Source: Strix aluco (lineage: Eukaryota > Chordata > Aves > Strigiformes > Strigidae). From it: 64,000 nt of DNA. Positions 1-9,360 of the stretch are shown piece by piece; within the stretch, counting starts at the first letter, position 1, and every line of letters starts with the position of its first letter. Both the position numbers and the translations under genes were made by a program. The stretch lies in assembly GCF_031877795.1 (NCBI RefSeq), contig NC_133971.1, forward strand, positions 1,804,001 through 1,868,000, read 5' to 3'. The notes beneath the pieces are model-generated. The model searched no databases. It was given only the letters and a program-made list of their open reading frames with translations, and was not told where the DNA came from.

Positions 1-3000
1 CGCAGTTATATATGGGGAGATAATTCATTTTCTAGACTAACTGTCATACAGACATAAAGCAGTGTAGGTCCTATGTGGGTAATTATTTCAGGTTTAGGGT
101 TGTCTGAAGACTTATGCTCTTAACGTTCCACATGCATTTTGTAATATCTGTGTTTTCCCATTGTTCTAAGTTACCTGTGTTACCTGGGATAGTGGAAGCT
201 ATTTGCATGCATTGCTGTTTTTTACTTAAACTAATGCATTTTGCCCCAGGTTTTATTTCCTTTAAGTTCTCTGAACTTTTAATTTACACTTGGAAATCCA
301 TAGCACATCTGTTTTCACAACCTACAAACACTTATTTACATATCAACAAAGCCTATGCCTTCTCAAACCTGATAGTCTTAGAGAACCCAGAATTTTATAA
401 ATGTAAAATTCAAACGAACCACCTGCAAGGTTATCATTCAAGAAACGCAGTAGCTGTTTTCACTTGGACTTTCACCTCTCTGCACATTCCAGAAATAACA
501 TCTTTAAGGAGCCATTTGCCTGTGCTCTGGCCTCTTTATTGGTACCTCCCATTCTATATAATAAACATGACTTAAATGGGCTTTATTATGTAGATTGAGA
601 TTATGTTTCCCTCTAGAGAATGGAATGAACATTGGGGAGGTAAGAAGTTGAAATGGCAGGTGGTTTTTGTTCTGGCGTATGGACTAGCAAACAGATCCAC
701 AGTAAACCAGATGTGGCTTTGGGAATGAAATAATCTTGGCAGGAATGCTACCTGCAGGTATGTATTGAGTTCAGGAAATTGACAGCTGAACATGTGTTGT
801 GAAGACTGTCCTCAGAGGCAAATGGATTAGGTCTCTTCAAACACCAACAGTTTCTACTCCAGTTAAGGCTCCCTAATTTCACACACACCCATCCACTTTA
901 TGGATGGACAGATTGATGGAGGTTGTTGCATTAATGCAACGCAAATGTGTAATGGTAATCATCTGGCCTCCTCTTCTCTCCAGACAAATAATGGACCTGA
1001 ACATGGTAGACTGTTCTTCATTTCTGACAGCTATCCAGGATCCTGATGGGCATTACTGAGCAAGATGTACCTCTGCCAGGCTTTGGCATCAGCGCACAGA
1101 TACCTCCAAGCTAATGAGTCAAAGAATGCGGTTTAATTTTTCATGTTTTGAAGGTGCTGTGTATGCCTGGTGTGGTTCTTGGATTTGTGAACCAAAACCG
1201 ACCAGTCCTAACCCTTTTGTCTTCGTTGCCTCCCCTTCCCACCCTTCCCCAGCGTTGGCTCAGCCGTCAAGTTTTATGATTGCTCCTGCCGTTTGCTGAT
1301 GCGGCTGCAACTACACCTGACACAATATATACACACAAAGTCTACAAAATACATACGAAGCAATTAGCTGTCTCAGCATGCAGTGCGTACAAATGAGTGG
1401 TTCTCCGAGCCCAGTAGGGAGACACTTTTTGGTTAAACCTTTTGCATTTTAACCCTACACTCCTTGAAATTTGGGCAGACCTCCAATCTGAGAAGCTTCA
1501 AGGTGGGACATACCTGGTTATTTTGTAGGAGCTTGGTAGCTTGGGTTTGGTTTTGTTTAAAGGAGAGGACAGGAAGGGGAAGATTTTTTTTTTTTTTTTT
1601 GCTTTTTATTATGCTTATATTGTTAATTCTATTGCTGTCGTTGCTATTTTGGTTTCTTTCCATCTGGAGTGATGATTGGTCAATACATGACAGTTACAAT
1701 CTGCTTAAGTAGTTTGGGCATTGATAAAGCCACTGCGACTGCCAGTAGCAGCAGTAATTTGTGAGTTTAGTCTTTGTAAAAAGTGTCTATCATGGCAATA
1801 GGAATTAATTCAGTCTAAATCTCTCTACTAAAATGGTCGATCATCAACTGGATTTCTTAGTCCAGCTTTGTCAGGTCTCTCCCTGATAACCACGGTATTC
1901 CTTCTACGGTTAGAAGTGGGATGAACAGAAGAATGCTGGTACCTTATGTGCTGTGCCTTTTTAGGGATCTCATTTTTCCAACTTGAGTTCCAAAAGATGC
2001 ACTTAAACTATATAACGGAAAAGGTACATGTATTTCTTTTCCATTTTATGTGTACACAAATTGTTTAGATGACAGTTGTACAATTTTTAAAAAAAGTTAT
2101 ATAATACCCTGGAGCAGTCATCTGCTCTAACATGCATAATTTATTCAAAAATCATTTGTGGAGTTGAGGGATTGATAGTTTGGAACAGAAAAATTATAGG
2201 TATGCTAAGTACGCTCTTGCAAAAATAAATCATGTAATCATATATTGAGATCCAATATTTCAAAATTCAAAGTACAATTAAATTGTTTGCACATGTAACA
2301 GCAGTGAAATAACTTTGCAAGGTTTACATCATAAACCCATATATCTACTGAGTAAATAGTAGAACACAGACCATAAAGTTCTGTCAATAGCATTGCTTTC
2401 AATCTTTGTTTCATTCCACCAAAACTTTTCATATCAGTCTGGCATTTTTTTGAACAACTATATACAGGACCAAAGAATTAGGAGTGGTAACTTGAAATAT
2501 AGATCATATATATTTAATCTTTACAACAAATGCAAAAGCAGTAAGTGAAAAACAAAGACATAACAGACTGTAAAAACTCTCGAGAACATATAATGAAGCA
2601 TAAGAGTGAATGTCATGACAGATTTATGTATGTTCAAGTTTCAGCAAAAACTGCTGAAGACAAATTTGAGAATATTTGTGTATCATACTTTTGGCACAAT
2701 AGCAGGAACCAAAATAAATTATCCAGGAATAAGACATAAGAAACAGATTCTGGGTGTAAACAACAAGCTGAATAAGAATTTTGAATTAAAGAAAACTTTC
2801 AAGCCAAACGAAAGGTTTTTCAGCCTTGCAGAGCACTCAAGACTAATGTTGGTTTTTCATGAGTTTTCAGTATTTCACTTTTTTTTTTTTTTTTAAGTTT
2901 CTAATTTAATTCTTGTGAAAAGTGTTTCTCAAAAGGTAACACATCATCTTTGTCAGGAAAGCTAACATTTTTATTTTTCATGAAATGCATTCTCTGTATT

Positions 3001-5410
3001 TATGCACTATACACAGTACACAAAAAGCCTATTCCATCGATGTCAAGCCAAAAGAACAAATGAAAAGAAACTACAAAGGGAATTCTAAAGAGATTTTTTT
3101 TTTTTTCTCCCACTATCTTTTCTTTTGGGCTTAGCCTCAGAAGGAATTTTTGTGTCCCAAAAGACACAGGATAACTTTTCCCAAGAATCACACATCCTAA
3201 AGGTTGCTATTCTTGCATGCAAATGCTAGATGACAAGGCTGTGCCTTTTTTTTTTTTTTTTAAACCTCTGGAAATAGCAGCTGTCATTGACCAAAAAAAA
3301 TGTTTAATTTTTAAGATTAAAAAAATTGATATGTTTTCCAGTTCTGTGTCTGACAAGAGCTGAGTTGAAGTTGCTCAGCAGTGAGGCCTCCATTGTGCAG
3401 ACACATTGCTTGGCATTAAATATCATCTTGCAATTTTCATAAAGTAGGTGACATGAGGGGTCAGTACGACAGAGCAGAAGTAGAATGCATTTTTTTCACG
3501 TGATTTTTCTCTACTCGGATAGCCTTTGCATCTTTTTGTCACAGCAAAGGATTCATAAACCGGATCACATCCTTCAATTTCAGGACTCAGTGTAAAGCTC
3601 AAGTGGAACAAACAGACCACTTGACATGTATTGCAAAGGTAAATCCAACCCATGTAAAATAAAAGTGATCGGTTTTGGCATACTTGTTACAAACTGCGCT
3701 TAAGAGTTTTAGCATGCTCTTAACCAGCAGCAATCTGACTGAGAACTAAAGATGTTAACGCTTCACACCGTCAGGTGCTGAAAGCAGAAATGTAGGTACT
3801 TCTGAAGAGAGGGCTGTGGTGTTCTACCAGTGCTGAACCACAGGAGGATTTAACAACTGCTTATGAAAGTTGCATTGCAGGATAGCTATTAAAATCAGAC
3901 ATCCTACTTGCTACAATCATCCATCAGCTGCTTCTAAAATCCTGCCCACCTTCTGTGTGTCATCTGGAGGAGATAAAGTTTTAATTGTGAGCGGGTGGTA
4001 TAAAAAAAATGGAAAAAAAAGACAAGGCACCTTCTGTCATTCCAAATTTCTTGTCCTATCTTGCTTTCTGCTTCAGTGTCTTTGTGCCAGTTGAAGTTTT
4101 GCAGGCAGCTTTTAAAAAGACAAAAAGTATAAATAAAATCAATAGAAACAAATAAAATCTAAGACAACAAAGAGCTCACCATGAAGAATGTATTGCAGAG
4201 AATGGGAATTAAAAAATACTACATATTGCAGCTTTTCCCCTTTTATGTTTTGACTCTTTTCTTGCCCAAGTTTCAAATAATTCCTAGTTTCCTTGGTATC
4301 CATTAACAAATTCCCTTTTTGTCTGTTTATTCTGCGTTTGTATCTATGACCTTAAGAGCTTCTCCCCTGTTCCCACTAAGCTACAGTATTATACATCAGA
4401 AGCTTGCGTTTTGGGGTTCAAAACGGTTTCATTCATAATATTTTCATTCAGCTTTTCTGTTCAATTTTTTGAGTTGATGAGGCTTGACATTTTTTTCAGC
4501 CATTTGAAATAAGCCTTGTTAAAGTAGTATTTATGTTACTGTAATAAGAACTGTCTTCAGACCATGATCACTTGTCATAGACACGACAAATATTTGGTTC
4601 CCTTGGTGTGCTCCTCTTTAGATATGATGATGAAGTCTTAAAATAACTTCTCCCATCTTCAACACAGTTCTTTTGAGTTACATTTTTTGCCTCTAAATTA
4701 AAAAAAAAAAAAATAGTATTTTCATACCGACAGCACTGAAAATTTCATGCTCTGTCATGCAGGCTGCAGCCCTCAGTGAGAACAGCTTTTCTCATCTCTG
4801 TGCTGCAGACAGATGTTTGCGGAGCCACTCGCCCAGGTCGGTGCCTCCTTCATCAGTCGGCTGGCCTGCTTATCTCACGTTCCCAGCGCATCCCAGGCCC
4901 CTTCCTCCCAAAGTATTTTTAGTTTAGTGGCTTTCTTGAAAAGTCTCTGGGTCTTGTTTCTGAGTTTGATTTATTTTTTCCCCCCTCTGTGCTGTTTTCA
5001 GTGCAGTGTCGCCGCTGTTTCAAATGACTAGCAGTTGACAATTTTTCTCTTTGAAACTCCCTCTCTTTCAAATTCAATTTCCTAATTGCTTCATGGGAAA
5101 GGAACACAGTCTCTGGCCTTTGTTTTATTATTTATAATTTGGGAGGGAAAAAACAAAGGCATGGTAACAGAAAGGACTCCTTTAGGGATCAAGTCCAGGC
5201 AAACACATGATAGATGTCTAGTTCGTTCTAGAAAAAAAGAGAAATGCCTCTCTCCTGCAGATCCATGACCATCTGACTGTTGGCTTAACCATTTTGGCAA
5301 GAGACAGAAAATCAGGTATCGTGAGGTCTTCAAGAAATCTTAGTGTCCCTAAAAGAGACCTCTTTCCTCCTCATTTACCCTAGCTAATGAGTTCATAGCC
5401 AAGGTTTTCT
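1..5410. other. Intergenic DNA, no gene recognised
   Basis: AT-rich sequence upstream of the ARB2A promoter. Open frames here (the longest 153 codons, at 114-575) have no recognisable domain, no coding-like composition and no clear splice context, so I treat them as chance. Short homopolymer runs occur, for example T at 1584-1600. I see no repeat family I can name. Unannotated non-coding exons or conserved elements cannot be excluded by eye. Confidence 0.5.
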
Positions 5411-5414
5411 GTCA

Positions 5415-5640
5415 GTGCCTGATTTTTAACTTTATGCTGTTAAATTTTATCCCATTTCTCTCTCTCTAGTCAAGATCATTACTCATAATACCTTTCAACG
5501 TAGTGTCATCTGCAGATTTCATGGATGCACATCAAATTTGTACCTCTGTCTCATTTATGACTATATTGCACAGATTATGTCCACAAACTAATCACAGCTC
5601 ATTTCCCTCCTGCCCAATAACTGCTTTTCAGCTTAGGCTT
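5415..5640 (-). repeat. Ancient CR1-like LINE remnant
   Basis: The stretch around 5440-5580 reads like the reverse complement of a very old amniote CR1 element. It has the order 'ttaaattttatccc', then 'gtgtcatctgcagatttcatgg', then a piece resembling 'tcattgataaagat...'. In avian and reptilian CR1 elements these words follow one another in the reverse transcriptase region read backwards. It is highly diverged, has no open frame left, and its edges are guesses. The identification rests on recalled family resemblance rather than alignment. Confidence 0.45.
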
Positions 5641-5644
5641 TTGC

Positions 5645-7470
5645 AGTCTCCTCCTCCACATCCACCTTAACAGGTGATTCTGGTCTGAATTATCATCACC
5701 CCCACCTTCAGCAATATCCCCCATGGGGAATCGGTTCCTTTACTTCACTATAGATTCATCAGGCTGTTAATTTGACTCTTGTGAAAGCAACTCTGATCGT
5801 ACTGGAGTGACATACCTGCTCTGGGCAGCACCACTCAGCAACGTACCACGCTTTCTATTCGTATCTGCGTTCACAAGTGCGTCAAAACCTGGACTAACTC
5901 TGCATAGTATTGAGTAACTGGGCAGTCTAAGGGGAGTCATCCCAGCTGGGTATGAGTTGGCGCAATCCAGCTTATTTGGACAGAATTTATACAAAAAGGA
6001 TGGTTTTTTCTATGCAGTTTTAACCTCTTCGTGTTCCCTACTCTTCCTTTTCAATCACGGAGGCTATCCCGCTTTGAAAGACAACGAAACAAACACTGAA
6101 TCCACCCATCAGTTTTAACTAGGTCTGTAACCTCCTACAAACACACTGGCAGTCGTTAACAACATGCAGCCCAAGATCGTTTTAATTACACGACCACATA
6201 CTCTTTTTGCAGGGGGCTGTTGTTTCATACACCACACGGGATGAATAGAATAACCAACAGTTCGATGCCTTGTTTTCTTTGAAAGGCAGCTCCATTTACC
6301 AGACACAGGTAAAATCCTAGCTTTTGAAGATGTTTTCCATTTCTGCTGCATCTGAGTGTTTCAAACTTCAACTTGACTTCACATAATCCACATAAGTAAA
6401 TGATATTTTTGCTTAAATTGGGAACTGAAATTAAGGCAAAGCAGTTTTAACAATCCTGGATGCTCAGTTGAAAATAATGCAGACCTGACTTTCAACATAT
6501 CTGATGTTCTACAGCACCATCTTTTTCAGATGTAACTACTCACAAATCATATTTCTGCAAACTGAACTGAAAAACCTTACTGGACATTCAGGAAGCAACA
6601 AATAAACGCTGGGCTTACGTAACATACCTGTAGCCATCTGTGAATGCTTTAGCATTAGGAGGGATAGAAGAATGAAGAATAAAACAGACACAGATTTCGA
6701 AGAAGAATCAGAACACTCTGTTTAGGTACACCAGTACCAGTATTTTTGCTCGTATGAGCCTGTAACTCGTATTACTGTAGATCACAGAAGTCCATAAAGA
6801 CACCAGAACTCCACAGTCCTACATGCAAACAGAAGATAAAAGTCCAGCTTCCAGCGAGTAAGTATTTACCACACACCACCTCTGTTTCCTCTTCACTGCT
6901 GATATTTGGAATTTTGGGGTCAGTCCTCTAATGAGACTTGGAGACCTTCCCTTTCAACCTGCCACCTCTCCGGAATACCAAGAGCTTCAATTCATGGTCA
7001 ATAGTTCTTTGCTGTTCAAGTATCTCCAAAACCACTAACCCCCCACGCCCCATTTTGATAAAATTTTTCCTCCCTGAATCCTTCTCTGGACCTGTAGTTA
7101 TAAAGGGCTGTATCAAGATCACAGGCAGAGCACTTTTTTACCTGTACTTCTCACACAAGCCACCCCTGAAACTTGTTCCTGACTCCTACATTCTACCAGT
7201 TCATTTTTGTTGTTGTCTGGGGTTTGGGTTTGATTGTGGGGTTTTTTTTGGTGGGAACTGCAAGAGATGGAGAATGATGGTGAACCAGATAAGACCCCAA
7301 CAGAAAACACTACTTTTAACTCGAGTCAGTCCTAACCAGGTGCACTTTGCAGCTCAGCAGTACTTGCGAAGAGATGGCATGAACTTCGAGTGGGAGGCTA
7401 GGGTTGCTTACATCAGTACGGTTACCAAAAAATGCTGATGATTCCCAACCCTGACTTCTTCTGTTCTGCT
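5645..7470. other. Intergenic DNA, no gene recognised
   Basis: No nameable repeat or gene. A 166-codon open frame at 6938-7438 runs through this stretch but shows no domain; its last third sits just before the candidate exon at 7475. I cannot connect the two by a plausible splice site. Confidence 0.4.
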
Positions 7471-7474
7471 ACAG

Positions 7475-7883
7475 ATCATAGTCAGAGCTGATGGGCTACA
7501 CCTCAGTCACAGCACTATCGTATGGCATCCCAAATGTCTCATCAAAAGACAAGACCGCGTAAGCACCGCTTTTTTCTAACAGGGGAAATACAGGAAAAAT
7601 ACAGTCTCAATACATGGGGGGCAGAATAGCAACCGTAATTTGTAAAATTTAAATAGATAAGTTCTCCAAGTCATTGTAGTATCTTCTGCATTGAAGAAGA
7701 AAAGCATTTCATTTATTCCTTCCTTGGGTGTTTCAGAAAGCCACTGACAGGAGAATATACAACAAGCTTGCTGCTTTTGGTCGTAACAGAGCAGCTGGGA
7801 GCAACCTGGATGAGAAATGCTTTCTCTTCTCCCATGCAGACCTGTCCCTGGCTCTAGCTGAGTGGATTGTGACCCGGAGCTAA
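7475..7883 (+). other. Candidate last two exons of an unidentified gene
   Basis: Two open blocks have good splice-like borders. The first, 7475-7558 (84 bp, 28 codons), follows a pyrimidine-rich 'ctgttctgctacag' and ends before 'gtaagc'. The second starts at 7737 after 'ttccttgggtgtttcag' and runs 48 codons to TAA at 7881-7883. Both are phase 0, so they join without a shift into 76 residues. An AATAAA lies at 8063-8068, about 180 bases after the stop. The translated residues resemble no family I know. In mammals KIAA0825 lies upstream of ARB2A on the same strand, so a gene end would fit here by position, but I cannot match the residues to it. Chance remains quite possible. Confidence 0.2.
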
Positions 7884-8259
7884 GAGGGGGTGCAACATTT
7901 GAGTTGCATGCACGGTGTGCGTCCCATCTGTGTTGTGCTCACGACAGGAACAGCTCACAACCTTCCTGTGCAGAGCCACGAGAGGTGGAAAACTCCACTG
8001 AGCACCTGCCTAACACAGTTGTTTGACCAAATCTGGAAAGCTTTTCACAGGAACGCCCCTGAAATAAAGCTTGATGCGTTTCCTCTTGCTATGGCAGGGC
8101 AAGGAAGCAGGGACTGCTGGCGCCAGCCGATGTTTTAGTACAGGCCAACGCATCGTATTTCATAATTCATGTATTTCTGAATATGCCTCAAACCCCTGGC
8201 ACGATTTATCCCAAATCATTTCTTTTTTACAAATTCCCAAGCTATCAACAGGGGCACTC
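7884..8259. other. Short spacer upstream of CpG island
   Basis: No gene recognised. It contains an AATAAA hexamer at 8063-8068 that could serve as a poly(A) signal for the candidate exons at 7475-7883. Confidence 0.3.
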
Positions 8260-8410
8260 GCCAGTGGAAACACGACCTTCCCGGCCAGCTCTACCAGCCC
8301 ACTGCACCCCGAGATGCCGTTACCCGCCCGGTCCATTCCAGCTCAGCGCTGCCCGCCGCCTCCCCCGCGGGGACAGCACCACCCTGACGTTATTCCGCCC
8401 GAGCTGCCTC

Positions 8411-8435
8411 AAAAACAAAAAAAAAAAAAAAAAAA
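8411..8435. repeat. Poly(A) tract upstream of promoter
   Basis: An A-run of roughly 25 bases interrupted only by one C, followed by A-rich 'gaaataaataaaacc'. It sits at the upstream flank of the GC-rich core, about 240 bases before the CRE. Such rigid tracts can keep nucleosomes off promoters; a retroposed tail is another possible origin. Confidence 0.6.
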
Positions 8436-8658
8436 GAAATAAATAAAACCGCTTCCCCGGGGAAAGCCGAGGCCGCCGGGCAGAGCCCTGACAGGCCTCC
8501 CCGTAGGCCGCCGAGTCCAGCGGGGCAGCGCAGGCCCCGAACGCGGTTTTTCGGCCGCGTTTTGGCCGGAGGGGGCCGAGGGGATGCGGGGAGGGGTGAG
8601 GGGAGGGGTGAGGAGGGGGCGCATGAGGGGACGAGGCCTCCGCTGCCTTTCCCGCTCC

Positions 8659-8708
8659 ACTTCCGGGTTCCCCGCCGCGTGACGTCACCGCGCGCGGACC
8701 CCGGAAGT
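8659..8708. promoter_or_regulatory. Core promoter: ETS - CRE - ETS cluster
   Basis: Three clear motifs lie within 50 bases. An ETS-type ACTTCCGG is at 8659-8666, a full palindromic CRE TGACGTCA at 8680-8687, and a second ETS-type CCGGAAGT, in opposite orientation, at 8701-8708. ETS/GABPA and CREB/ATF sites near the start site are typical of TATA-less housekeeping promoters and of bidirectional ones. Transcription probably starts within or just after this cluster. Confidence 0.75.
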
Positions 8709-8835
8709 GGAGCCGGAGGGGGGTGAGAGGGGGGCGAAGGGGAGGGGGGGGCGGGTGGTGCCAGGAGCCGGAGCGGCCGCGCGTTCCCCGGTGACGGCGC
8801 CGCGCCCGCCCCGCCCCGCCGGCGACGGGCGCCAG
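8700..8835 (+). other. ARB2A: Inferred non-coding exon 1 of ARB2A (5' UTR)
   Basis: The 3' edge is a strong donor, CCAG|GTACGT, with the exon ending at 8835. The 5' edge is only a guess from the ETS/CRE cluster. The exon contains no ATG, so translation should begin in exon 2. The frame that continues into exon 2 is nevertheless free of stops through this exon, so a non-AUG extension is formally possible. The exon is extremely G-rich (8718-8755). No other exon-like donor in the island is as good, but splicing to 32305 is inferred, not shown. Confidence 0.6.
8718..8755 (+). promoter_or_regulatory. Potential G-quadruplex in 5' UTR
   Basis: Five G-runs lie close together: G6 at 8718-8723, G6 at 8729-8734, G4 at 8739-8742, G8 at 8744-8751 and G3 at 8753-8755, with loops of one to five bases. 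This meets the usual G3+N1-7 pattern on the sense strand. It could therefore fold in the DNA and, if transcribed as part of exon 1, in the mRNA leader, where such structures usually lower cap-dependent initiation. Confidence 0.6.
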
Positions 8836-8908
8836 GTACGTGCTGCGGCCCGGCCCCGGGCAGGCGCCCGCCGGGGCGAAGGGGCGCGGGGAGCGGCTGG
8901 CGGGCCCT

Positions 8909-9122
8909 GAGGTGGGAGGAAGAGGAGGAGGAGGAAGGGGAGGAAGAGGGGGGGGGGCGCGGGCGGGCGACTGAGCTTCGCCTCCGCTGCGGCGAGCGGG
9001 TGGGGGCGGCGGCGCCCGGCCTCCCCTCGCAGCCCTGGGCCGGCGGGGCCTGGCGTGCGTGAGGCGGCGGCGCTTGGACGAGGAGGAGGAGAAGGAGGAG
9101 GAGGAGGAAGGGGAAGGGGGCG
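8909..9122 (+). repeat. Purine-rich (GGA)n tracts after first donor
   Basis: Two homopurine blocks, about 8909-8950 and 9074-9122, consist mostly of GGA/GAA units. They lie in the first few hundred bases of intron 1 inside the CpG island. They are low-complexity sequence and account for spurious Glu/Arg-rich open frames. Such mirror-like purine tracts can form triplex DNA. Confidence 0.6.
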
Positions 9123-9360
9123 GTAGCGGCGTCTGCCTGCGGCCGGGCCCCCCGCGCTGTCCGCGCCGCCCCCGTCCCGGGGCTCCGCGTGGCGGGAGCG
9201 GGTTTCAAAGCAGAGCGGGGCCGCCCGCCCTTGGCCCTTGGGGTGGGCGGGGGGACGCGGCCGCAGCCTTCACCTTCACCCCGGGACCGGGCCCGACCCC
9301 CCGCCCCCGGGCCCCGCCACGTGTTGGCACCTCCGGAACGGGTGGCCGGTGTGGAGAGTG

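Larger units (their letters stand above)
8260..9360. promoter_or_regulatory. ARB2A: CpG-island promoter of ARB2A
   Basis: Base composition changes abruptly from AT-rich to very GC-rich with many undepleted CpGs, then falls back after about 9360. The island surrounds the inferred first exon and carries ETS and CRE motifs and GC boxes (for example near 8808-8820). There is no TATA box near the inferred start, as expected for a broadly expressed gene. An A-rich tract at 8411-8435 lies inside its upstream edge. Purine-rich tracts at about 8909-8950 and 9074-9122 lie downstream of the first donor. That it drives ARB2A is inferred from position and strand. Confidence 0.8.

Noticed and set aside
114..575. 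153-codon plus-strand frame
   Set aside because: AT-rich, Phe/His/Leu-rich translation without family resemblance; no exon signals.
6938..7438. 166-codon plus-strand frame
   Set aside because: No domain, biased low-complexity parts, and no splice link to the candidate exon at 7475.
1..8259. KIAA0825 3' exons, expected from mammalian synteny
   Set aside because: No stretch matched the protein as far as I can recall it. The only splice-bordered candidate (7475-7883) is kept as unidentified instead.
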